Assembly (NCBI GenBank): GCA_012396115.1
Contig: JAAXOU010000018.1
Coordinates: 1 to 36,133 of the forward strand
Direction of reading: 5' to 3'
From: Streptomyces somaliensis DSM 40738
Lineage (GTDB): Bacteria > Actinomycetota > Actinomycetes > Streptomycetales > Streptomycetaceae
Length of the DNA: 36,133 nt
Below the pieces are notes generated by a model. That model saw nothing but the letters and a program-made list of their open reading frames with translations, made no database searches and had not been told where the DNA came from. Of the stretch, positions 29,311 through 36,133 are shown piece by piece. Position 1 is the stretch's first letter. Every line of letters starts with the position of its first letter. The translations under genes were made by a program, and so were the position numbers.

Positions 29311-30722
29311 TCGACGGCTCCGTCGTCGGACGCCGCGGGCCGGGCCGGGGCGGGTTCCTTCCGGGTGATGCCCCGGAGGAGCTGGGCGAGGTCGACCCCG
29401 GTGGTGGAGGAGAGGAGTTCCATGCCCTGGACGACGTTGTCCGCGACCGTACGGGACAACTGGCTCGCCCCGTCCGTGGAGATGACCGTCAGCTTGTCGA
29501 CGGCCGACAGCGGTTCGGAGGCCTTGGCGACGACCTGCGGCAGGATCTCGACGAGCATCTGGAGGACGGCGGCGTCGCCGTACCGGGCGAAGGCGTCGGC
29601 CTTCTTCCGCATCGCCTCGGCCTCGGCGGCCCCCTTGGCGGCGATGGCCGCGGCCTCCGCCTCGCCCTCGATGCGTACGGCGTCGGCGAGTGCGGCGCGG
29701 TGGGCCTTCTCGCCCTCACCGGTCAGGCGGGAGCGCTGCGCGTCGGCCTCGGCCTGCTTCACCAGGGCGATGCGGCGGGCCTCGGCCTCCTGCTCGGCCT
29801 GGTAGCGGGCGGCGTCTGCGGGCTTGCGGACCTGGGTGTCGAGCTGGCGGTCGGTGAGTGCGGCCTGCCGTTCGGCGACCTTCTCCTGTTCGCTGAGGAT
29901 GTCCTGCTGGCGGGCTGCCTCGGCGAGCGGGCCGGCGGCGTTCGCCTGGGCGGCGGCCTGGTCGGTCTCGGCCTTGATCTCGGCCTGCTTGAGGTAGAGG
30001 GTCCGCTGCGCGACCGCGATCTCCTCCTCCGCCTTCAGCCGGGCCTGCTCGGCGGCACGGCGGGCGACGGCCTCGGCGATGTCGGCCTCCTGCTTGGCGC
30101 GCGCGGCCTCCGGGCGGCCGAGGTCCTCCAGGTAGGAGCCCTCGGTGGTGATGTCCTGGATCTGGAAGGCGTCCAGGACCAGGCCCTGCCCGGACAGGCT
30201 GGCCTCGGCCTCCTCGGCGACCTGTCCGGCGAACGCGGCGCGGTCCCGGATGATGTCCTCGACCGACATCCGCCCCACGATGGACCGCAGCGCGCCGGAG
30301 AGCACTTCCTGCGTGAAGCCGACGATGCCGTTCTGCTGCATCAGGAACCGCTGGGCGGCGGCCCGGATGGAGTCCTCGGTGCCGCCGACCTTGACGATCG
30401 CGACGCCCTCCAGGTTCGCCTTCACCCCGCGCAGGGTGACCGCGCCGCGGACGGCGACCGGAATGTGCCGGCTGGAGAGGTCGAGGGTGAACTTCTGCTG
30501 TACGAACGGGACGACGAAGACGCCGCCGCCGACCACGACCTTCTGGCCGCTGTTGTCGGTGAACACCTGCCCGGTGGCGGGATCGGTGGCCTGCTTGCCC
30601 CGGCGGCCGGTGATGATGAACGCCTCGCTGGGCCCGGCGACCTTGTAGCGGGTGATGACGGTGAGACCGAGCAGCACCAGGAGGACGACGATGCCCACCA
30701 CGGCGGTGAGGACAGGGCTCAT
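29298..30722 (-). CDS. Flotillin-like SPFH-domain membrane protein
   Basis: A 474-residue protein. An N-terminal hairpin or single membrane segment (VLTAVVGIVVLLVLLGLTVI) is followed by an SPFH/band-7 domain (about 25-200: RYKVAGPSEAFIITGRRGKQ ... LSSRHIPVAVRGAVTLRGVK, EDIIRDRAAFAGQVAEEAEA). From about 200 to 400 there is a long coiled coil full of A/E/Q/K (RPEAARAKQEADIAEAVARR...), and then the flotillin C-terminal part (FARYGDAAVLQMLVEILPQV, then VVAKASEPLSAVDKLTVIST). Flotillins organise ordered membrane microdomains and scaffold signalling and secretion complexes. ATG 30722 follows GGGGG at a spacing of about 8. It lies downstream of the NfeD-like gene on the same strand, a widespread association. 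Confidence 0.95.
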   Translation of the reverse strand: MSPVLTAVVGIVVLLVLLGLTVITRYKVAGPSEAFIITGRRGKQATDPATGQVFTDNSGQKVVVGGGVFVVPFVQQKFTLDLSSRHIPVAVRGAVTLRGVKANLEGVAIVKVGGTEDSIRAAAQRFLMQQNGIVGFTQEVLSGALRSIVGRMSVEDIIRDRAAFAGQVAEEAEASLSGQGLVLDAFQIQDITTEGSYLEDLGRPEAARAKQEADIAEAVARRAAEQARLKAEEEIAVAQRTLYLKQAEIKAETDQAAAQANAAGPLAEAARQQDILSEQEKVAERQAALTDRQLDTQVRKPADAARYQAEQEAEARRIALVKQAEADAQRSRLTGEGEKAHRAALADAVRIEGEAEAAAIAAKGAAEAEAMRKKADAFARYGDAAVLQMLVEILPQVVAKASEPLSAVDKLTVISTDGASQLSRTVADNVVQGMELLSSTTGVDLAQLLRGITRKEPAPARPAASDDGAVEITD

Positions 30723-30746
30723 GGAGGAACCCCCTTCGATCAGAGT

Positions 30747-30814
30747 GGAAAGGACGGAACGCGGTCAGGCGGAAAGGACGGAACGCGGTCAGGCGGAAAG
30801 GACGGAACGCGGTC
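30747..30814. repeat. 24-bp tandem repeat between the NfeD-like and flotillin genes
   Basis: GGAAAGGACGGAACGCGGTC plus AGGC repeats at 30747-30770, 30771-30794 and 30795-30814 (third copy lacks the last four bases). The copies are identical over their shared length, so the expansion is recent. It is placed in the 140-bp gap upstream of the flotillin start. Confidence 0.85.
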
Positions 30815-30862
30815 GGAACGGAAAGGGTGGAGAGGCGGAGAAGGGCGGAACGCGACGGCCGG

Positions 30863-31369
30863 TCAGTGCTCGACCGGCCGGACGGACACGGAGGTCGGTG
30901 AGAGCACGGAGTCCACCCACACCTCGGTGCCGCGCGCGACGGGAACCGCGGCCTTGGCCGCGTACTTCACCGGCTGGCCCGCGAGGTACAGCAACACCTC
31001 GCCGTACCCGCCGGCGGGGATCGCCGTCACCACCGAACCGCTCGTACCGGTCAGGTCCGCGCCGCGCGGTGCGGGCGCGGCGCCGTCCCGGATCAGCGTC
31101 CGGCTGAACCGCCAGGTCCCCCATCCCACGACGACTCCCGCGGCCGCACCCGTACCGGTGGCGACCCCTACCCCCGCGCCGGTGACCCCCAGCGTGATCG
31201 CCCCCGCGAACCCGAGCGCGGACACGAACCCGGCGACCACCGGCAACGACAGGAACCCGTCGAGGACCCCGCCGAACCCGCCGAGGACCCCCTCCATCAC
31301 CCCGTCGAAGACCAGGGACAGGGAGAGCAGCGCGAGACCCGCGATGCCGAGACCGAGAAACCACCCCAT
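30863..31369 (-). CDS. NfeD-like membrane protein (flotillin partner)
   Basis: A 168-residue protein with three to four membrane segments (MGWFLGLGIAGLALLSLSLV, LPVVAGFVSALGFAGAITLG, VTGAGVGVATGTGAAAGVVV) followed by a small beta-rich soluble domain (about 108-168: LTGTSGSVVTAIPAGGYGEV, then GTEVWVDSVLSPTSVSVRPV), matching the OB-fold of short NfeD proteins (PF01957). Such proteins are encoded with flotillins and work with them in membrane organisation. ATG 31369 follows GGGGGGC. Cotranscription with the flotillin (140-bp gap with tandem repeats) is likely. Confidence 0.8.
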   Translation of the reverse strand: MGWFLGLGIAGLALLSLSLVFDGVMEGVLGGFGGVLDGFLSLPVVAGFVSALGFAGAITLGVTGAGVGVATGTGAAAGVVVGWGTWRFSRTLIRDGAAPAPRGADLTGTSGSVVTAIPAGGYGEVLLYLAGQPVKYAAKAAVPVARGTEVWVDSVLSPTSVSVRPVEH

Positions 31370-31758
31370 GTACGCCCCCCGTGCCGTGCCCCGCCTCTCC
31401 CGTCGTGCGGGCACGGTTCCACGGAGCAGCATAGGTGTCCGCCTCCTGCTTGCGGCAGTCCTTATACGTCCCCGGTGCCGTCCACGCGCGTTCGTGGACC
31501 GGGCCCCGCGGGCGGCGCTCGACCCCGGTGGAGCGGAGCGGCGCCCGACCGCCGGGGAGCGGGGTGGGGCCGGCGGGCGGGCGGAAGGCGGGCCGTGCTG
31601 CCCTCCTGATGTACCGAACGGGTGTTTTCGGCCCGTAGATGTTGTCGTGTCCGAAAAAGGACCGTCGCTTTCGGGCATCCTTGCCGCATTCCGGGCGGAT
31701 GGCCATGATGAGTGTGCGCGCCATGGGCGCATCCGACGGCCGGACGGGGGACGGACAC
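31370..31758. promoter_or_regulatory. Divergent intergenic region (NfeD-like operon / secretion-like trio)
   Basis: It contains the promoter of the NfeD-like operon on the minus strand and that of the plus-strand trio. An upstream ATG (31702, MAMMSVRAMG...) in frame with the next gene is a possible earlier start. Open frames antisense to this region are not convincing. No clear -10/-35 pair could be picked. Confidence 0.4.
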
Positions 31759-32217
31759 GTGTCGTGGGAAGAGGAGTGGGCCGAACTCAAGGCGGAGGCC
31801 CTGGTACGCCTGCGGGACCCGGCGCGCATGCGGCTGAACCAGGCCGCGGCCGACCCGGGCGGTGGCGCCACCGGCCCGGACGGGCGCGGCGGGGGGTACG
31901 CCGTGAACGCCGACTCCATCGACGGCAGCTCCCACGTGCTGCTGGAGATCGCCGGGGTGCTGTACGAAGGACGCATGGACGGCGAGAACGCGACGACGTG
32001 CCGCGTCCCCCGGTCCCACCACGAGGTCTCCGCGCAGCTCGTGACGTTCGCCCGGCACGCCCAGGACCAGTACAACGACGCGGTCGTGCTGCTGGCCGCG
32101 CTGTCCAGCAAGCTCACGTCCGCGGGCAACGCGTACACGCAGTACGACGAAGCGGTCCGCGCGCAGCTGGACTCCGTACTCGTCTCGGGACGGTACACCG
32201 CCCCCGGGGACCGGTGA
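31759..32217 (+). CDS. WXG-like small protein, probable type VII secretion substrate or chaperone
   Basis: A 152-residue mostly helical protein. It opens SWEEEWAELKAEALVRLRDP, has a central GYAVNADSIDGSSHVLLEIA segment, and ends in helices (VSAQLVTFARHAQDQYNDAV, VLLAALSSKLTSAGNAYTQY) with a Y-x-x-x-E-like YDEAV near the end, like the YxxxD/E export signal of WXG100/EspB-type proteins. GTG 31759 follows GGGGGA; ATG 31702 is an alternative. It precedes a second helical protein by 7 bp (32225). No classical signal peptide is seen. The assignment as an ESX-type substrate is inference from helical layout and pairing. Confidence 0.55.
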   Translation: MSWEEEWAELKAEALVRLRDPARMRLNQAAADPGGGATGPDGRGGGYAVNADSIDGSSHVLLEIAGVLYEGRMDGENATTCRVPRSHHEVSAQLVTFARHAQDQYNDAVVLLAALSSKLTSAGNAYTQYDEAVRAQLDSVLVSGRYTAPGDR

Positions 32218-32224
32218 GGGACCC

Positions 32225-33562
32225 GTGGCCTACCGCGCCGACGTACGCTTCCTCGAAGACGCCAACCCGGCGCTGATCGGGCGCAGCGCCGCGGAGTTCA
32301 CCCGGCTGCACCGGCTGATCGAGACCACCGACGACGCCTTCGCCAAGGCGGCCGCGGTGCGGTGGCGCAGCGAGGCAGCCGACCTGTACGCCCGGCGGCT
32401 GCGCGAGGCGCGGGACATCACCGACGCCCTGTCACGCGCCTTCCGGGCGGCGGCGGGCGCCCTCACCTCGTACGCCGAGGCCGTCACCACGGCCAGGAGC
32501 CACTACAAGAGCGGCAGGGCGTCCGAGGGGCGGCTGGCGGAGGTGATCGGGCGGGAGGCCGTCGCCGTCACGAGTACCGCGCGGGCGGCGGAGCCCCTGC
32601 GGCAGTGGGAGGACCTGCGTTCCACGACGGGCTTCCTGGACTGGATCGCCGAGCTCGGCGTCGACCTCGACGCCATCCGCGAGGAGGCCGATCGCCTCTA
32701 CCAGCAGACCCGCGGCCACTACGGCGACGCCCTGCGCGTGGAGTCCGGGGCGCGCGAGAAGTGCGTCGGCGACCTGAGGGCGGCGTACCGGTCCCTGCCC
32801 GACTTCGTCAGCCCCGTCTCCGACCCGGCGCGGTTCCTCAAGGGCCTCGGGCCGTTGGCGGCCGAGGCGCGGCAGGCGGGCGACCACCCCTTCGCCCGGC
32901 TCCCCGGGGCCGGGCCCAAGGTGGACGCCATCCCCACCACCGGCACCCACGTCGTGGTCAGCGAGACCCTGTTCCGCATCCAGACCCGGGTCGACGGCCT
33001 GTCCGGCGGCCAGGGCAACAACTACTGGTGGCCCTCCACCTCCGACGAGGGGCGCCGCGAGTTCATCTCGGCCAACAGCCACATCATCAGGGCGGCGGCG
33101 CAGGACGCGGGGCTGCCGCCGGAGATGGTCGCCGGGATCGCCTGGCGCGAGGTCATGGGCGACCCCGCCGTACTGGACGACCTGGCCTACGAGGGGCGGA
33201 AGTTCCTGCCCGGCACCAAGGACCCCGACGAGACGTCGATGGGCCCGCTGTCCATCCAGGTCCGCCGCGCCGCGGAGGTGCTCGGCTACGACCCGCACCA
33301 CCTCACCGACCAGCAGCGCGACCAGGTGGTGGGCGCGCTCAGGAATCCGGCGAAGAACATCTTCATCGCCTCCGAGTACCTCGCCCAGCTCAAGGCGGAG
33401 AGCGGCTTCGCCGACGTGCCGCCGGAGCGCATGACCCGCGACCAGATGCAGGAACTGGCCGCCCGCTACAACGGCGGCCCCTACTACCAGGACCCCCGGG
33501 CCCAGGGCTACGGCCGGGACTTCGCCGGGAACCTGGACGAAGCCCGGAAGGCCCTGCGGTGA
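32225..33562 (+). CDS. Large helical protein with C-terminal lysozyme/transglycosylase-like domain
   Basis: A 445-residue protein. Residues 1-110 are helical and similar in style to WXG/LXG-type N-termini (LIGRSAAEFTRLHRLIETTD, AVRWRSEAADLYARRLREAR). Residues 110-215 are again helical. From about 275 to 445 is a lysozyme-like region: IIRAAAQDAGLPPEMVAGIA, WREVMGDPAVL (E as possible catalytic acid), TSMGPLSIQVRRAAEVLGYD, IFIASEYLAQLKAESGF and AARYNGGPYYQDP, which follows the order of soluble lytic transglycosylases (E-S..., G-x-M-Q-, AYNxG). So this may be an exported cell-wall hydrolase or toxin. GTG 32225 with GAGGG upstream; the next gene overlaps by 4 bases. Confidence 0.7.
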   Translation: MAYRADVRFLEDANPALIGRSAAEFTRLHRLIETTDDAFAKAAAVRWRSEAADLYARRLREARDITDALSRAFRAAAGALTSYAEAVTTARSHYKSGRASEGRLAEVIGREAVAVTSTARAAEPLRQWEDLRSTTGFLDWIAELGVDLDAIREEADRLYQQTRGHYGDALRVESGAREKCVGDLRAAYRSLPDFVSPVSDPARFLKGLGPLAAEARQAGDHPFARLPGAGPKVDAIPTTGTHVVVSETLFRIQTRVDGLSGGQGNNYWWPSTSDEGRREFISANSHIIRAAAQDAGLPPEMVAGIAWREVMGDPAVLDDLAYEGRKFLPGTKDPDETSMGPLSIQVRRAAEVLGYDPHHLTDQQRDQVVGALRNPAKNIFIASEYLAQLKAESGFADVPPERMTRDQMQELAARYNGGPYYQDPRAQGYGRDFAGNLDEARKALR

Positions 33563-33912
33563 ACCGCTCCCACCCGACCACACCCGTGCCGCCCGCCCCG
33601 GGGGACCGGACGGGCGGCACGGGCCGTGCCGCCCGTGTCGTCTGCGGCGTGCTGACGACCCTGGCGCACGTGCCGGCGGTGTACCTCGTCCTCCTCGCGT
33701 ACCTGGCGGAGCCGGCCGGGCCCTGGGACGGCGAGAGCGTCGCCCACGCGCAGTTCGCCTCCGGTCTCGCCCTCGTCCTCTCGGCCGTCACCGCGCTGCT
33801 GACGTGGGTCTCCGTCAAGGCCGGCTGGCTGCGCCGCGGCTGGTACGCGGTCCCCGCCCTGCTGGGGGCGGCCGCGCTGCTGCGCTTGACGCTGTTCGCG
33901 CCGGAGCTCTGA
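33559..33912 (+). CDS. Small membrane protein coupled to the transglycosylase-like gene
   Basis: A 117-residue protein with a disordered Pro/Thr-rich N-terminus (1-25) and three predicted membrane helices (VVCGVLTTLAHVPAVYLVLL, FASGLALVLSAVTALLTWVS, WYAVPALLGAAALLRLTLFA). The GTG at 33559 overlaps the upstream TGA (GTGA). The tight coupling to a possible exported cell-wall enzyme suggests an immunity protein or secretion partner (inference). No named domain recognised. Confidence 0.7.
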   Translation: MNRSHPTTPVPPAPGDRTGGTGRAARVVCGVLTTLAHVPAVYLVLLAYLAEPAGPWDGESVAHAQFASGLALVLSAVTALLTWVSVKAGWLRRGWYAVPALLGAAALLRLTLFAPEL

Positions 33913-34097
33913 CCGCGCGGGCGCCCGCGCCCGGGGTGTCACGAGGGGTCCGGCCGCGTACGAGGCGCCCGCGCACGCCGTGCGGGCGCGCCCCCGGAAC
34001 TCGCCCCCGGACCACCGCCCCCGGACCACCGCCCCGGAACACGGACGGGAAGGCCGTGGAGGACCCGCCGCGGTGGCGCGCAGCGGGCCGGTACGCC

Positions 34098-35402
34098 TCA
34101 ACTGCGGGTCACCCGAACCCGGTACGTACCGTTCCGCTCCCGCGACAGGACCGTCACCGCCACCCCGGCCGCCTCGTCGTGGAACGTCTCGCCGGGGCCG
34201 TACGGCGCGTCGGAGAGCTCGGCGTGCACGTTCGGCCGGCGGGTGCAGCCGCCGCTGCCGGGCTCGCCGTCCTCGACGGTCACGGGGCCCTGGCCGGTGT
34301 CCACGTCGGTCCGCACCCGGTAGACCAGCACGCCCGGGTCGCACACCGCCTCGTCGTTGCCCTCCCGGGTGCGGACCTCCAGCACGTACCCGGCCAGGTC
34401 GCCCAGCGGGACGACCGCCAGCTTCACGCCGCCTCCCTCCCGGGCCAGCGGCGTCAGGGCGTACTCGCGGGTGCCGCGCTCCGAGGCGCAGCGCACCTGG
34501 CCGTCGTCGAGCCAGCCCAGCTTCCACTTGTGCCAGCCGAGCAGGTCGTTGTTGGCGCCCCAGTCCTCGGACATGATGTCCCAGTGGCCGACCGCCGCCC
34601 CTCCCTCGACGGTGTACAGGTCGGGCAGGCCGAAGACGTGGCCGTTCTCGTGCGGCAGCACGCGGTAGCCGGTCTCGTGGAAGGACCCCGAGCCGTCGTC
34701 CTGGCGGCTGTAGACGAACGACGTGTTGGACAGCGCCACCCCGTCCGCGCTCGGCGCCTCGCCGTTCCCGGAGAACGTGACGGACAGGACGGTGTCCAGC
34801 GCCGACGGGCCGGCGTTCGGGGTGACCAGGACGTTGACCAGGTCGTACGTGCTGAAGTCGACGTGCTCGTCGGCCGCCTCGACGATGTGCTCGACCAGTT
34901 TCCGGTAACCCGGCTCGTAGGGCGCGCCGCGGTCGAGGCCGTACTCGGGGAACGGCAGCGGCATCCGCAGCCAGGTGGGCACGGGCGTGTGGGGGACGTA
35001 CCGCAGCCGCCCGTACGAGCTGACGTGGAACCAGTCGGCGGTCTGCGGGAAGAACTCCGCGAACCGGCGCATCGCCGGGACCTCACCGGGTGCGTCCGGG
35101 AAGTCGATCATCAGGTTGAGGGCGCGGATCACGCCGGTGGAGCGGACGTAGCCGGGCGGGGTGGGGATGCCCTCGGACATCTGCACCCCGGTCTCGGCCC
35201 GGATGCGGCAGGCGGTGAGGCCGTCGGCGGCCTCCGCGAGCGCCCGCGTGCCGGGGTCGAAGGCCCCCGCCCCCGGGGTGGCGGAGGTGGGGCCGTGCAG
35301 TGTGGCGCTCGCCGTGGCGAGGGCGGCCACGGCGAGCGCCGTGACGGTTCCGATCGCGGCCGTCCTGCGTATTCGCCGTATTCGGCTGGTCGGCTGCTCC
35401 AT
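34098..35402 (-). CDS. Secreted M6-like zinc metalloprotease
   Basis: A 434-residue exported protease. The signal peptide is SRIRRIRRTAAIGTVTALAV with an AxA-type end near residue 33. The catalytic motif is H251-E252-N-G-H255-x-x-G-x-x-D261 (LPHENGHVFGLPDLY), the HExxHxxGxxD pattern of immune inhibitor A (M6) proteases, with WDIMSEDWG after it as the Met-turn. The region before it (SSYGRLRYVPHTPVPTWLRM) is also typical, and a beta-rich C-terminal domain follows. Cys residues C65, C319 and others could form disulfides outside the cell. ATG 35402 was chosen over a longer frame upstream because the signal peptide begins there. Confidence 0.9.
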   Translation of the reverse strand: MEQPTSRIRRIRRTAAIGTVTALAVAALATASATLHGPTSATPGAGAFDPGTRALAEAADGLTACRIRAETGVQMSEGIPTPPGYVRSTGVIRALNLMIDFPDAPGEVPAMRRFAEFFPQTADWFHVSSYGRLRYVPHTPVPTWLRMPLPFPEYGLDRGAPYEPGYRKLVEHIVEAADEHVDFSTYDLVNVLVTPNAGPSALDTVLSVTFSGNGEAPSADGVALSNTSFVYSRQDDGSGSFHETGYRVLPHENGHVFGLPDLYTVEGGAAVGHWDIMSEDWGANNDLLGWHKWKLGWLDDGQVRCASERGTREYALTPLAREGGGVKLAVVPLGDLAGYVLEVRTREGNDEAVCDPGVLVYRVRTDVDTGQGPVTVEDGEPGSGGCTRRPNVHAELSDAPYGPGETFHDEAAGVAVTVLSRERNGTYRVRVTRS

Positions 35403-35602
35403 GTCCACAGCCTGTTCCGGGTGGTGCGGGGGCGCTCGCCGGGTGGCCCGATCGTGGGAACGCGCCTGCGCGGTGACGCAGGTCACGAGGGGTGGTGGAA
35501 CAGACGGAGACGATCTCCCCGTTGACGAAGGTGCGGGGGGTGGTCGGAGGAGTTCTCCGGGCCGTACACGGCACCTTCCGGACGGAGTCGAGGAGCGCAG
35601 CC

Positions 35603-36001
35603 GTGACCGCCACGACCACCACGGGTACCACGACCATCGCGGGTACCGCCGTTCGGGTGACGCGTGCCGTGCCCGGTGGATCCGCTGCTCCCGGCGCCTT
35701 CGACCACGGTGGGCCCGCCGCCGGGCGCGACCGGCCGGAGGGCGCCGTGGAGGGGCTGTTCGCGCGGGCCCGGGCGGCGGGACGGCTCCGTCCCGGCGCC
35801 GACGCGGGCGACCCGCCGACGGCCCCGCCGCGGTTCACCCGGCCGCTGCCGGGCACCGCGTGCCCGGTCGACGACCGGTTCGTCCGCCGCCGCCTCCACC
35901 TCCGCCGCCGGCCCCTGCTCGACGGCCCGGAGGCCCCGGGCCGCTCCGAACTCCCGGAAGCCCCGGCGGCTTCGGGGGACCCCTGGCGGGGCCGCCCCTG
36001 A
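35603..36001 (+). CDS. Hypothetical protein
   Basis: A 132-residue protein of unknown function, with a Thr/Ala-rich start (TATTTTGTTTIAGTAVRVTR) and a Pro/Arg/Ala-rich remainder (LFARARAAGRLRPGADAGDP, then PVDDRFVRRRLHLRRRPLLD). Third codon positions are nearly all G/C, in favour of coding. GTG 35603 follows GGAG; an earlier GTG at 35492 in frame is possible. Divergent to the protease gene. The opposite strand is also open throughout, so the call is uncertain. Confidence 0.4.
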   Translation: MTATTTTGTTTIAGTAVRVTRAVPGGSAAPGAFDHGGPAAGRDRPEGAVEGLFARARAAGRLRPGADAGDPPTAPPRFTRPLPGTACPVDDRFVRRRLHLRRRPLLDGPEAPGRSELPEAPAASGDPWRGRP

Positions 36002-36042
36002 GGACCACCCGCCGTCCCGCCGCCCGCCGACCGTCGCGCGCC

Positions 36043-36133
36043 GACGGCCAGGGAGTTGCCGCCCAGGGCGAAGAAGTCGTCCTCGGCGGTGAGGGGGCGG
36101 CCGTTCAGGTGGAGCACGTCGTCCCAGAGTTCG
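36043..36133 (-). pseudogene. Peptidyl-carrier (thiolation) domain, fragment from right edge
   Basis: Entering from the right edge on the minus strand: ELWDDVLHLNGRPLTAEDDF then FALGGNSLAV. The D-x-F-F-x-L-G-G-N-S-L motif, with Ser as phosphopantetheine site, marks a carrier domain of nonribosomal peptide synthetase type. The following helices that normally complete the domain (..TRVLARVR..) are absent; the frame continues as low-complexity Arg/Gly/Pro sequence with no stop for about 1 kb. So a synthetase gene is either truncated here or frameshifted, with its main part beyond the window. Confidence 0.5.

Noticed and set aside
30747..30814. Short CRISPR-like repeat
   Set aside because: Copies are head to tail without spacers; no cas genes nearby. 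No CRISPR array seen in the window.
29115..32276. 1053-residue plus-strand frame
   Set aside because: Antisense to flotillin and NfeD-like genes; Gly/Leu/Asp repeats reflect the complementary coiled-coil codons.

Overview
The base composition (about 70-75% G+C, GTG starts, 4-base ATGA/GTGA overlaps, strong third-position G/C) and the gene set (XRE-DUF5753/DUF397 pair, GPP34 protein, SpdB/SpdD-type transfer proteins, pSAM2-like Rep) point to a Streptomyces or close relative. The window is chromosome carrying an integrated actinomycete integrative and conjugative element (AICE) in a tRNA-Arg(CCT) gene.

Left chromosomal part (1-14.3 kb). A minus-strand FecBCD-type uptake operon (lipoprotein, permease, ATPase) runs into an N-terminally truncated cytochrome P450 at the window edge. 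Next come a divergent ADP-ribosylglycohydrolase-like gene, a DUF397/XRE regulator pair, a GPP34-family gene, a 967-residue membrane-anchored S11 D,D-carboxypeptidase with a very long disordered cytoplasmic part, a polytopic membrane protein, and a tightly coupled minus-strand operon: ECF-type sigma factor, Ada-like protein (methyltransferase fold with Ser in place of the catalytic Cys, plus a C-terminal Ada zinc domain), and an intact-looking Ogt-type methyltransferase.

Scar region (14.57-15.75 kb). A degenerate copy of the tRNA 3' half and its terminator, an antitoxin gene with an in-frame stop, the last 47 codons of a tyrosine integrase and one small ORF look like the remains of an earlier element at the same site.

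AICE (15754-28177, 12.4 kb, bounded by a 43-bp direct repeat). From attL inward it holds: a low-G+C cargo of a reverse transcriptase overlapping a SLATT two-helix membrane protein (probable abortive-infection/defence retroelement); XRE regulator; RsbW-like ATPase; HTH regulator coupled to a PP2C-like phosphatase; SCO3933-like protein; FtsK/TraB-like translocase; DUF2637 and three small transfer proteins; Rep; Xis; Int; then the restored tRNA-Arg. A shared GTCTAG-N4-CTAGAC type palindrome, or multiple half sites of it, precedes at least four of its transcription units and suggests one regulon.

Right chromosomal part (28.2-36.1 kb). A 1.1-kb gene-free stretch with short tandem repeats, a flotillin/NfeD-like pair, a three-gene set resembling type VII secretion substrates (WXG-like protein, long helical protein with a transglycosylase-like C-terminus, small membrane protein), a secreted M6-like metalloprotease, a hypothetical gene and the tail of a peptidyl-carrier domain entering from the right edge.

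All assignments are from reading the sequence and translated proteins; no database search was run.
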